Shown here piece by piece: positions 1 to 7,360 of a stretch of DNA of 26,822 nucleotides (the first letter of the stretch is position 1; each line of letters begins with the position of its first letter). Location of the stretch: assembly GCA_903858975.1 (NCBI GenBank), contig CAIOKW010000209.1:1-26822 (forward strand), given 5' to 3'. The position numbers were made by a program, and so were the translations under genes. The notes below the pieces were generated by a model that was not told the DNA's origin, ran no database searches, and was given only the letters and a program-made list of their open reading frames with translations. The stretch is from Oligoflexia bacterium. Its GTDB lineage: Bacteria > Bdellovibrionota > UBA1018 > CAIMNF01.

Positions 1-1550
1 GAAGCTTCTTTTTTGAAGAACTTTTGGATATTTACTTTCGCCCGGACCTCACCGCCCTCAAATACCCGAACATCGCCCGTAAGCGAAGTAGAACCAAAAT
101 GTGTGAAGGGGATTCCGCGTGAGCGCAATTCACTCAAGAGCCATTCTCGCTTTTCGCTACTCACTCCCCAAACAAACCCCAAGGAAAGTGGTGTTCGAAG
201 CGCCCTCTTAAACCACTCAACTACGCCATCCACAACCAGATCAAACCCATACTGGGCTTCTGGTGGAGCAGACCTTAAACACTGAAGCAAGCTTCGTCCG
301 GAGGCCTCTATCGAAAACGCAAGGGACTCCCCTCGCAAGGCCTGAAGGTAAGCCATTTTCAAATTCTCAAAATAGGTCAGATTTCGAATCGAAGTTTGAT
401 CCTGAAAGCCTACGTACACTAAATCCACTACTGATGAGACTTCAGTCTTACGTGGGGACACAAAACGGGAGTCCTCAGTACTGATACTCGACGTCCAAAA
501 ATACGCGGGCGCATTCTCGTTCAGCTCCTCTAAAACTTTCATGACCGCAATCGGAGTGTCCGTAGATTCTGCCACTCTTTCAATGGCAGTTTCGAAGTCA
601 TCTCGAATACGGAGGGGTGAATCACCTTGAATTTCGCTACGCCACAATCGATTTTTCTCTGGCAATACGGCGAGGACCGTTTGCAGTCGCATAGATCCTT
701 GCTTTGTAAAATGGTCCAATTGATGGCGACACAGTTGAAACTCGGTTTCAGTCAGAGCATCCTGATTCACGTCCGCCGACGAAAACCTCATGTCCGGCCT
801 GAAATTCCACTCATCGCCCTGAATGAGGGGTGCTGATACTTTATCGCTCACCTCGGGGGTCCCGAAGAGTGACTCGACTGCATTCCAATCGAGATCTTGC
901 TCCACGCCTCGTGTATTTGCTCGAAACTGCAGAAGTCGAGAGCGGCTCGCCTGTTGAGGGTTCATGAGATATTTGCCAACTTGCTCAGACTGGAAGCGTG
1001 AGTTGCGTTTAAGTTCCTCTTCCGATAACAGGGACCAGGACTCAGTGCGATCTTGAGCAAACCAATTTCTAGCAATCCACTCAAGATCCGATTGGCTTAG
1101 TTTTGCGCCTTCCACTAATAAAAGCTCGCCCGTGACTACCCGGTCTTGAGGACTCCTTCGACCCAAAATGGTTTGCATCGCATCGCAGATCACTTGAGCT
1201 TCCTCATCGTGAGCGGAAAGGCGCTTTCGCTTTTCAATTCCATGAAACACGCCCGGACGAAACGGAGACTCCTGCATTAAATCATAAAGTGTTCCGGAGG
1301 CTCCTGCGGCCGAAGGGAGAAGATCACCGGTAAACACCCAGTCCGTCACTTTGTTCTTAAAACAATGCTGAATGGCTTGGACTACTTTGTCTCGGGGGGC
1401 ATCCAGCTCCATCCACACCACCTTGAGCTTTCGAATCCAGCGTACTTTATCGGCAAGACTGGAATGTAGCTCAGCAATTTTGTGATGAATGCGGCTTGCT
1501 TCGGGATCAGAAAACTCTGCTTTGAATCCGGACTCTACTCTAACAAACAT
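1..1550 (-). CDS. PurL-like (FGAM synthase-related) protein, 3' end cut by window edge; probably degenerate
   Basis: The frame is open from an ATG at 1550 to the left edge, giving 516 visible residues with no stop. Residues about 1-75 and 97-172 resemble the two PurS-like repeats at the N terminus of long bacterial PurL proteins (for example FRPGV at 97-101 and LLLVEGAKLSQSDLEWIA at 143-160). The last 70 or so visible residues resemble a PurM/AIRS C-terminal domain (EKREWLLSELRSRGIPFTHF, then GDVRVFEGGEV). PurL normally makes FGAM from FGAR, glutamine and ATP in purine synthesis. The stretch between has none of the PurL motifs I would expect: no SEHC-type histidine motif, no ESHNHPS-like motif, no GGxxRD and no DxGAGG. 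It is also short for a whole AIRS half. The ATG directly follows the TAA of the PurC-like gene, so the two are probably cotranscribed. A normal catalytic half could lie beyond the edge. Family assignment is fairly secure; activity is doubtful. Confidence 0.6.
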   Translation of the reverse strand, partial: MFVRVESGFKAEFSDPEASRIHHKIAELHSSLADKVRWIRKLKVVWMELDAPRDKVVQAIQHCFKNKVTDWVFTGDLLPSAAGASGTLYDLMQESPFRPGVFHGIEKRKRLSAHDEEAQVICDAMQTILGRRSPQDRVVTGELLLVEGAKLSQSDLEWIARNWFAQDRTESWSLLSEEELKRNSRFQSEQVGKYLMNPQQASRSRLLQFRANTRGVEQDLDWNAVESLFGTPEVSDKVSAPLIQGDEWNFRPDMRFSSADVNQDALTETEFQLCRHQLDHFTKQGSMRLQTVLAVLPEKNRLWRSEIQGDSPLRIRDDFETAIERVAESTDTPIAVMKVLEELNENAPAYFWTSSISTEDSRFVSPRKTEVSSVVDLVYVGFQDQTSIRNLTYFENLKMAYLQALRGESLAFSIEASGRSLLQCLRSAPPEAQYGFDLVVDGVVEWFKRALRTPLSLGFVWGVSSEKREWLLSELRSRGIPFTHFGSTSLTGDVRVFEGGEVRAKVNIQKFFKKEA

Positions 1551-2720
1551 TTAAGCTCTTCCTGAAAATCGGTGAATAATTTGTTGATAATCATTTTCTA
1601 GTTTGGTCTTTACTTTAGGGTCAAGCCAAGGCGCTGGCTCAACACAAAGGCGCTTCCAATCATTCATTCCAAAAGCAGTCGAATGTTTTTGCGCATGCAC
1701 AACATTTTCGTACCATGAAGTCTTCTGATAAAAATCAAGGGCACTCTCCGCATGAAAAATTGAGCCCTCGGCCTCGAGATGCAGATCATCCAAAGAAAAG
1801 GCATCGACCAGAATTAATTTGCCCTGAGGATCGATAGCAAATCGAAGTCTCATGGACTCAAGCGAGAAACCCTTAATTTGATATTTTGACCAAGCCGCAA
1901 TCCATGAAGCGATCAGCATGGTTTCCTGAAGCTGATCACCCGTGAATCCACTCATCGCAATTGCCTCAGACAAACCCACTCTCCTCTGATTCGGATCCTG
2001 AGGGAGTACGAGCTCAATCAATGGAAAATCCCACTTCGAACCCTTTTGAAGCGTATGAACCGAGGCAGTCTTAGGAATCGAAACTGAATCCACTTTAAGT
2101 GTTTTCAAGCTCTCTTCATTCAGCACAAAGTGGCAATGAATTTCAAAGGGCAACATTTTTGGCGACTTTAAGTTTTTCCAAAACGAAAAATCCCAAACGG
2201 CACGACCCATGACCATCGAGTGTGGAATTTTTTCTTCAGCAAAATATTCGCAAACAGGATAGAGCATCGGAAGCGGACTTAAACCTTGCTCCTCAACAGA
2301 CCCCGAAATAAAAGTAGCTCCCGTGACCGGTTTCTTTTGATCGAGATTTTTAAACCGGGTCTCATCCATGACCCCTACGAAGTTGGAGCGAATCGGGAGA
2401 CGCTCGACCAATTCATTGAGCATCGAACTCACGCTTCCGCCCTGAGAAACGGAGGCTCCCGCCTTTCGAAATGCGAGCGCTTCAGGTGATCGAAGAAAAG
2501 CTTTCCAGGAATCAGTTGAGCTAAATTTTTGGTTGAGTAGAGAAAATACAAATGCAGATGCACGTCCTCGATCGGTCAGGGTCTCTGGCATCTTTCCCCA
2601 ATTCAAAACTGAAAAAGAGTCATTGAACTTATGTACCACCGCGGGGATGGATGCTTGATCAACGAAAGAGATGGGGCCATAGGAATCTTTAGTCACGTGA
2701 CGAAGAAAGGAGTCGAGCAT
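1551..2720 (-). CDS. PurC-like (SAICAR synthetase family) protein, catalytic residues apparently lost
   Basis: 389 aa. It aligns by eye with the long (about 370 aa) PurC form: FNDSFSVLNWGKMPE (32-46) against F-[ST]-D-R-x-S-[IV]-F-D-W-G-x-M-P-D, LILVDAFSLDDLHLE (302-316) against the LVDxxGxDExRL segment, and a C-terminal TSWYENV / DWKRLC tail. PurC normally joins CAIR and aspartate using ATP. Positions I expect to be fixed are changed. The N-terminal G-K/S-x-K nucleotide motif is missing, with an in-frame stop at 2730-2732 ruling out a longer start. The R-F-x-x-P-E-G-S-S substrate loop is replaced by HFVLNEESLKTLK (197-209). The S-T-K-L-E-x-S-D-R stretch is replaced by LPQDPNQRR (239-247). No Shine-Dalgarno is evident before the ATG. 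It lies 16 nt after a 75-aa gene and abuts the PurL-like gene. Fold family is likely; a working SAICAR synthase is doubtful. Confidence 0.65.
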   Translation of the reverse strand: MLDSFLRHVTKDSYGPISFVDQASIPAVVHKFNDSFSVLNWGKMPETLTDRGRASAFVFSLLNQKFSSTDSWKAFLRSPEALAFRKAGASVSQGGSVSSMLNELVERLPIRSNFVGVMDETRFKNLDQKKPVTGATFISGSVEEQGLSPLPMLYPVCEYFAEEKIPHSMVMGRAVWDFSFWKNLKSPKMLPFEIHCHFVLNEESLKTLKVDSVSIPKTASVHTLQKGSKWDFPLIELVLPQDPNQRRVGLSEAIAMSGFTGDQLQETMLIASWIAAWSKYQIKGFSLESMRLRFAIDPQGKLILVDAFSLDDLHLEAEGSIFHAESALDFYQKTSWYENVVHAQKHSTAFGMNDWKRLCVEPAPWLDPKVKTKLENDYQQIIHRFSGRA

Positions 2721-2736
2721 GACAAAAATTTATCGG

Positions 2737-2964
2737 TCACTGATCCATTTGCGCAAGGGGATTTAGATAGAGGCGGAAAGTTTTATCTCGGTGCCTACGA
2801 ATGGCATAAACACCCTCCCCCTTTTCCTCTGCAAGCGAAGCGTAAAACTCAGGGTCAATCCACTGAAGATCAAGCACCGTGACGCCCTCATGCTTTCCAA
2901 AATCCAGGAGGACATTGGCTTCGTCGATAATACCGGTAATGGGGCTAATTGGATTTTGGCTCAT
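2737..2964 (-). CDS. Small conserved-looking protein, 75 aa, with an FGKHxG motif
   Basis: This is a 75-residue soluble protein with no signal peptide or membrane segment. The core LLDFGKHEGVTVLDLQWIDP followed by EFYASLAEE resembles the F-G-K-[HY]-x-G-x-[ST]-[VL]-x-[DE][LI] pattern of DUF3820 and exonuclease-X C-terminal-like small domains; that similarity is from memory. The tail is basic and aromatic (RRHRDKTFRLYLNP). A purine-rich AAAAGGTG lies about 8 nt before the ATG at 2964. It is first in a likely minus-strand unit with the PurC-like and PurL-like genes (16-nt gap downstream). No function is assigned. Confidence 0.6.
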   Translation of the reverse strand: MSQNPISPITGIIDEANVLLDFGKHEGVTVLDLQWIDPEFYASLAEEKGEGVYAIRRHRDKTFRLYLNPLAQMDQ

Positions 2965-3032
2965 AGGATACGCACCTTTTCTTCATCTAGTTTGTGTAAA
3001 AAATAAAGAGAAGGCAAGCGTCAGAATATTGA

Positions 3033-3722
3033 CTAAACCTCGTGAACGAACCATTCGCGGTGAAATCTCAATTGAGGACCCCAGATCCCCTTCTCAGCGT
3101 TCGCCTCGCCCACTGAGACCACCATGACCACTCTAGAGCTACGCTTGAGCTTTAAAATTCTTTTAACGCGAACCTCATCAAACCCTTCCATTGGGCAAGT
3201 TGCAAAGCCCTGAGCTGAAATAGCGAGCATAAAGTTTTCAGATGCTAAGGCTGCGGATTTGATACTGACCTCTGCGTTATCCCTTGGACTCCAGGGCCTT
3301 CTCGCCATGGGTCGAAAAATCCCCATCCCATTGAACATGAGCCACTTGAGGGGTGCCAAAAACTGGAACCCATAAAGGAAGGGAATCAATTTTCCGTAAT
3401 AATCGAGTGCAAATTTTGGACCCGCATTTTCGTTTAAGGTTCGAAGCATCTCCTTTTGATTTCGCCTCCAAAGCGAAGGCTCAGCAACAATCACCACCAG
3501 TTCCTGAGCGGTTCTCGCAGCACTTTGACTCAAGCAAGCTTTCACCAACGCTTCTTTTTTTTCCGCTGACTTTACCCAATAAAAACCCCAGGTCTGCATA
3601 TTAGAAGAATTTGGCGCTAAGAGCGCCGCATCGAGCGCCTTCTGAATGACCTCTTCAGGCACAGCCTTGTCGGTATAAGTTCGAACACTTCGTCTCGCTT
3701 TAACTGCTTCAAAAAAATCCAT
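3033..3722 (-). CDS. Nitroreductase-family flavoprotein
   Basis: 229 aa. The N terminus MDFFEAVKARRSVRTYTDKA carries the RRSVR signature, followed by APNSSNMQTW (S/N-x-Q FMN contacts). The second half has SAALASENFMLAISAQGFATC and CPMEGFDEVRVKRILKL, the usual nitroreductase helix and C-terminal FMN loop. These enzymes are FMN-dependent NAD(P)H oxidoreductases of varied substrate; the true substrate cannot be read from sequence. Length fits the family (190-230 aa). A clear Shine-Dalgarno (TAAGGAG) sits 6 nt before the ATG at 3722. It appears to be a single gene: upstream is a terminator, and downstream is a 68-nt gap before the 75-aa gene. Confidence 0.9.
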   Translation of the reverse strand: MDFFEAVKARRSVRTYTDKAVPEEVIQKALDAALLAPNSSNMQTWGFYWVKSAEKKEALVKACLSQSAARTAQELVVIVAEPSLWRRNQKEMLRTLNENAGPKFALDYYGKLIPFLYGFQFLAPLKWLMFNGMGIFRPMARRPWSPRDNAEVSIKSAALASENFMLAISAQGFATCPMEGFDEVRVKRILKLKRSSRVVMVVSVGEANAEKGIWGPQLRFHREWFVHEV

Positions 3723-3776
3723 ACTTAGCTCCTTAGTCAGTCTGAGCTCACCACAAACGCATTACCTTTTCCATGC

Positions 3777-3814
3777 AAAAAAAGCCCCAAGGGACATCAC
3801 CCTCGGGGCTTTTT
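3777..3814 (-). terminator. Rho-independent terminator, probably bidirectional
   Basis: A near-perfect inverted repeat, AGCCCCaAGGG / CCCTcGGGGCT, has a 6-nt loop (ACATCA) and one mismatch. It is flanked by A7 on the left and T5 on the right, so a U-run follows the hairpin on either strand. It lies 25 nt past the stop of the exported protein ending at 3839 and insulates the nitroreductase gene. Confidence 0.85.
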
Positions 3815-3838
3815 CATGCGTTTCTTGATTGAGCTCGA

Positions 3839-4723
3839 TTATGGATTGCTGCTCGCGTTACGGTCCCGAACTCCACGAAGGTACCCACGAATTCGTGAAG
3901 TCATAATCTTTGAATAACCTTCTTCTTTCATTTGATCGCAATATTTGACCGTGTTTTCGTTCGGGTTCTCGGAAGTCTGAGCAATCAGGCATGGAACCCA
4001 AGAAGCCACGATTCCGGCATCGGCTACTAATAACAATCCTCCACTCACCGCTCCTAAACCTGCTGCTGTAAGAATTTTACTTCCCACATTCACTGAGATC
4101 AACAGACCTGTTCCAGCGGCTACTGGCTCCCAGTCCTGCATGTCGAGTTTAGGAAATGCAGCAACCAACAATTCAATTTCAGCTGAGTTTAGTTTGTCAC
4201 CACGAACAATGCGATCCGCAAGCGCTGCGGCCTGAGCTTCACCTTTATCCTTTAAGCGATTTGCAAGGTGAGCCATTAAATTAATGATCTTATTGTTTCC
4301 ATTTTCATTCAGATGCTTGCGGCTTTGAAATCTTCCTGACAAATATCCGGCACCAAAAATAAAAGGCCTTGCTGCACCAATCAATCCACGATTCAAAGCA
4401 AGCCCCACCTTTGTGGCAAGCTTGCCGATTTTCGTTTGTTTTCGCTCACTCGGAGCAGCCAATTCCGCCTTCAATGAATTGAGCTCAATTTGAAAAGAAT
4501 CTAGAGCGGGTAATTCCTCAGCGCTCGCAGACTCCCGAACTGTATCAATCCCCATCTGCAGCTTCTCAAGCGTCATGGAATCCGACAGGCTTTGTTCAAT
4601 TTGTTCCACCTGGGCCGCTTCCTCTAAGCTCATGTTTTCGATGCTTTGATCTGCGAAGGAATTGAGGCTTGGGGATAAAAAACTGATACACAGGACAGCC
4701 AAAAGGAATTTATTCTTTTTCAT
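3839..4723 (-). CDS. Exported protein of unknown function with C-terminal hydrophobic segments
   Basis: 294 aa. A typical Sec signal peptide (KKNK, then a hydrophobic core, cleavage likely after NSFA) is followed by an acidic, Glu/Gln-rich helical stretch (residues about 25-90) that could form coiled coil. Two glycine- and alanine-rich hydrophobic stretches follow: RGLIGAARPFIFGAGYLSG near 125-143 and a long one near 200-250 containing GLGAVSGGLLLVADAGIVAS. The end is basic (RIRGYLRGVRDRN). This suggests a periplasmic or membrane-associated protein. I do not recognise the family. TGGAG six nt before the ATG supports the start. The gene stands alone: 144 nt separate it from the upstream phosphoesterase and a strong terminator follows it. 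Confidence 0.7.
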   Translation of the reverse strand: MKKNKFLLAVLCISFLSPSLNSFADQSIENMSLEEAAQVEQIEQSLSDSMTLEKLQMGIDTVRESASAEELPALDSFQIELNSLKAELAAPSERKQTKIGKLATKVGLALNRGLIGAARPFIFGAGYLSGRFQSRKHLNENGNNKIINLMAHLANRLKDKGEAQAAALADRIVRGDKLNSAEIELLVAAFPKLDMQDWEPVAAGTGLLISVNVGSKILTAAGLGAVSGGLLLVADAGIVASWVPCLIAQTSENPNENTVKYCDQMKEEGYSKIMTSRIRGYLRGVRDRNASSNP

Positions 4724-4867
4724 CTTTTACTCCAGGGTTAGTGATTGAACTGCAATCCCTAGAGCAGTAAACGTGCCATCCCCAGAACGCTCAAGAGCTC
4801 TGGAGAGACCTTTAAATGTGTATAATCTCTAAACAGCTGTAAAAGAATCGACTAAAAATGCTACGAA
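4724..4867 (-). promoter_or_regulatory. Intergenic region, probable promoter for the exported protein
   Basis: This 144-nt AT-rich gap lies between the phosphoesterase stop and the ATG at 4723. On the minus strand it contains a TATACA-like -10 element inside GATTATACACAT, but no well-spaced -35. A short inverted repeat (CCAGA / TCTGG) has no T-run, so it is not a convincing terminator. Promoter presence is inferred from the isolated gene arrangement. Confidence 0.3.
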
Positions 4868-5686
4868 TTAGCGCCAGATATTCGGAATCTGTACAGCCCG
4901 GGCATCATTTCGCCCTAGGGATCCGAGCTGAAACTGATCCTCAATTAAACGTAAAACCGAGTAATGATTTACCGGTGTAGGAATTGCCGAGCCTGGAATC
5001 ACATTTGCCCCCAAGAGGACGGTGTAGACTTGGTTTTTTCTAATGTAAGAGTCTGACTCATCAAAGGTAATAATAAAGAGTGTATCCTTCATCACTCGAG
5101 AATCAGAAAAGATCGCTCCAAAGGCTGAAGACAACCAATTTGACGCATAGGCAGCACTCGTATCATGCCCATCGTGATTCAGATTGGGGACATAAAGAGA
5201 ATAGGTCGGAAGCGTTCCCGCTCTCAAATCAGAAGCAAAGGCTTCGGCATTCACCACTTTTGCACACTCTGAAGGATTGGACTGAACGTTAACAAAGCTG
5301 ATAAAAGGAACGTGTTTTCGTGCATAGGCTCCAGACTGCATCCCTAAGAAACAATTTCCGGGATAGTCTTCTGCATAATTCTTCCAGCTGAGGCCTTTAC
5401 GGGTTAGCAGAGTCCCTAGGTGATCTCCCTGAAGGTTAACCTGTCCGTCCATCAGGGTTCCGAGTGGATCGCCTGCAATCATCGCGATGTAATTGGGCTG
5501 AGAAGGGTGAGTCACTGCGGAGTAATTATTGAAAAGCGCACCTTGGCTCGCAACACTTGCAAAGTAAGGCTCCTTTAAGGCTTCGGCATACCCAGCATTC
5601 TCAAATACGATCTGCACCACTTTTTTAAAGTTTGGAGTACCGGCAAAGCATTGAGTAGAGAGCAATAAACTGAGCAGAAATTTCAT
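4868..5686 (-). CDS. Secreted phosphoesterase / acid phosphatase-like protein (PF04185 type)
   Basis: 272 aa from the ATG at 5686, chosen because it gives a compact signal peptide (MKFLLSLLLSTQCFAG, cleavage near CFA-G) with a G-rich GGGGGATCC upstream. A longer frame to 5746 adds 20 residues that do not look like a signal. Motifs match the phosphoesterase / fungal acid-phosphatase family: QIVFENAGY (metal-binding FEN), VTHPSQPNYIAMIAG (the T-H-P-S-x-P-N-Y motif), NLNHDGHDTS, and ITFDESDS (metal-binding FDE-D). Such proteins hydrolyse phosphate esters (phosphomonoesters or phospholipid head groups) outside the cytoplasm. The exact substrate is unknown. It sits 63 nt downstream of serS on the same strand and may be read from the serS transcript. 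Confidence 0.85.
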   Translation of the reverse strand: MKFLLSLLLSTQCFAGTPNFKKVVQIVFENAGYAEALKEPYFASVASQGALFNNYSAVTHPSQPNYIAMIAGDPLGTLMDGQVNLQGDHLGTLLTRKGLSWKNYAEDYPGNCFLGMQSGAYARKHVPFISFVNVQSNPSECAKVVNAEAFASDLRAGTLPTYSLYVPNLNHDGHDTSAAYASNWLSSAFGAIFSDSRVMKDTLFIITFDESDSYIRKNQVYTVLLGANVIPGSAIPTPVNHYSVLRLIEDQFQLGSLGRNDARAVQIPNIWR

Positions 5687-5749
5687 AAAGGATCCCCCGT
5701 TTTGAATGCCTGGACCATACCTGTGTGCGCCGCGAAGCGCAATCAATTC

Positions 5750-7021
5750 CTACTTGCCCCCGATGCGATCTAAGCCACCCATATACGGCTGGAGGGCCTT
5801 AGGAACCCTGATCGCGCCATTCGCGAGCTGGTGGTTCTCGATCAATGGGATCAAAATTCGGGGTGTCGCCACCGCCGTATTATTTAAGGTATGGATATAC
5901 TTAACTTTATCATCTTTATCTCGGTACCTTAGGTTTGCACGGCGAGCCTGCCAGTCATGAAGGCTTGAGCAAGAGTGGGTCTCACGATAGCGCTTTTCAG
6001 ACGGAACCCAGCACTCTAAATCATGCATTCGGTATTTCCCTGCGCCCATGTCGCCCGTACACACTTCAATAATTCGGTACGGGAGTTCAAAGGCTTGCAC
6101 AATCTCTTCTGAAGTTTTGAGGAGCTCTTGATGCCAGTACTCTGATTCAGCAGCATCATTTCGGCAGAATACAAACTGCTCAACTTTGTTAAATTGGTGA
6201 ACTCGCATGAGTCCACGAACATCCTTACCCGCACTTCCCGCCTCACGTCTAAAGCACGGAGAAAACGCACCAATTCGCTTTGGAATCTCGCTTTCCGCCA
6301 TGATCTCTCCGCTGTAAAGCGAAGTCACCGGAACTTCGGCAGTACCTGATAAGTAAAGATCGTCTTCCTTTAAATGATAAACTTGTTCGCGGCCGGCTGG
6401 AAAATGGCCCGTTCCAAAAAGTGCCGCCTCGCGGACCATCGCGGGCACGGTAATGATCTGTGAACCTTTTTTAGCCAAGAAATCGAGTGCAAAGCGAATC
6501 ACTGCGAATTCATAAAGTGCGAGTTCGTTCTTAAGAGCAATCATTCGAGAGCCTGAAACTTGAGCCATGCGCTCAAACTCAGCCCATTGATTTTGAAGAA
6601 TCACATCGACATGGTCTTTGAAAGCGAAATCAAATTGTGGCGGGGTTCCACCCAACTTGCGCTCCACATTTTCTGAATCATCGCGTCCGACAGGAACATC
6701 AGCCGCAGGAACCAAGGGAGAAAGCCATAAAAGCTGTTTCAAGGCTTCTTCTTTTACCAAAACTTCGGGCTCGAGTTTTGAGATCTCTTGCCCGATCGCG
6801 CGTCCTCGCTCAATTAATCCGGGACGCTCCTCAGGTGCTGCCTTCGGCATTTTTTTCGCATTTGAATTTTTTTCTTCCTGAAGGGCTTGAAGCTTCTTTT
6901 TGTATTCGAGCACTTCCCCGTCCAATTGGAGGAGTTCATCCAGGTTCAAATTCACGCGTTTATTGATAATGGCCTGGCGAACAGCGTCAGCGTTCTCACG
7001 AATGTATCTCAGTTCTAGCAT
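5750..7021 (-). CDS. serS: Seryl-tRNA synthetase
   Basis: 423 aa, the normal bacterial SerRS length. It charges tRNA(Ser) with serine in the cytoplasm. The N-terminal residues about 27-105 are a charged helical hairpin (long coiled-coil arm) that grips the tRNA long variable arm. The class II catalytic core shows TSLYSGEI, motif 2 (PCFRREAGSAGKDVRGLMRV, then HQFNKVE) and motif 3 (LNNTAVATPRILIPLIENHQ). The ATG at 7021 begins MLELRYIRENADAVRQAI, the usual SerRS start. The end is intact (RVPKALQPYMGG). The 42-nt gap from the upstream ferredoxin holds only a weak 4-bp hairpin, so separate transcription is uncertain. Confidence 0.98.
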   Translation of the reverse strand: MLELRYIRENADAVRQAIINKRVNLNLDELLQLDGEVLEYKKKLQALQEEKNSNAKKMPKAAPEERPGLIERGRAIGQEISKLEPEVLVKEEALKQLLWLSPLVPAADVPVGRDDSENVERKLGGTPPQFDFAFKDHVDVILQNQWAEFERMAQVSGSRMIALKNELALYEFAVIRFALDFLAKKGSQIITVPAMVREAALFGTGHFPAGREQVYHLKEDDLYLSGTAEVPVTSLYSGEIMAESEIPKRIGAFSPCFRREAGSAGKDVRGLMRVHQFNKVEQFVFCRNDAAESEYWHQELLKTSEEIVQAFELPYRIIEVCTGDMGAGKYRMHDLECWVPSEKRYRETHSCSSLHDWQARRANLRYRDKDDKVKYIHTLNNTAVATPRILIPLIENHQLANGAIRVPKALQPYMGGLDRIGGK

Positions 7022-7063
7022 GAGAAAAGTCTAGCCCTTTCAGGCGGGCCTGATCAACCGAAT

Positions 7064-7360
7064 TTACTTCTGTTGAGACTGAATCCAGGCCTCAATTGCC
7101 GGAAGATCCTCAGGTCTTGCCTCTAATGCCCACGTCCCCTGGGGATAGGCGACACAGGCGACCCCCAATTCACATTTTCCAAGGCATCCTGACTTGTTGA
7201 CGCGAACCTTCCCTTTCAAGCCCGCTTCGGGTGACTTGATCCAGGTCTTTAAATGATCCACGATTTCCTGCCCCCCTTTAGGGCCGCAGCTCTGCCCTTT
7301 TTCTTTGGTATTAGTACAAACCAGAATATGGAGGTCGTAGGACTCGGTTTCAAATTTCAT
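7064..7360 (-). CDS. (2Fe-2S) ferredoxin domain protein, thioredoxin-like fold
   Basis: 98 aa. Cysteines at 15 (LVCTN), 25 (QSCGPKGG), 59 and 63 (SGCLGKCELG) fit the C-x9-12-C ... C-x3-C ligand pattern of thioredoxin-like 2Fe-2S ferredoxins (COG3411/Shethna type). C69 is an extra cysteine. It would carry electrons or store a cluster in the cytoplasm; the partner is unknown. Its ATG overlaps the stop of the aminotransferase as ATGA (7357-7360), so it is translationally coupled to it. This suggests a shared role, perhaps in sulfur or redox chemistry, which is inference. Confidence 0.9.
   Translation of the reverse strand: MKFETESYDLHILVCTNTKEKGQSCGPKGGQEIVDHLKTWIKSPEAGLKGKVRVNKSGCLGKCELGVACVAYPQGTWALEARPEDLPAIEAWIQSQQK

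Noticed and set aside
1..1550. Idea that the PurL-like gene is a frameshifted pseudogene
   Set aside because: Codon-by-codon reading across 516 codons found no stop or frame break, so any degeneration is by substitution or shortening, not a broken frame.
7022..7063. Hairpin GCCC-GCCTGAAA-GGGC followed by TAGACTTTTCTC on the minus strand between the ferredoxin and serS
   Set aside because: The stem is only 4 bp and the T-run is broken, so it is too weak to call a terminator.
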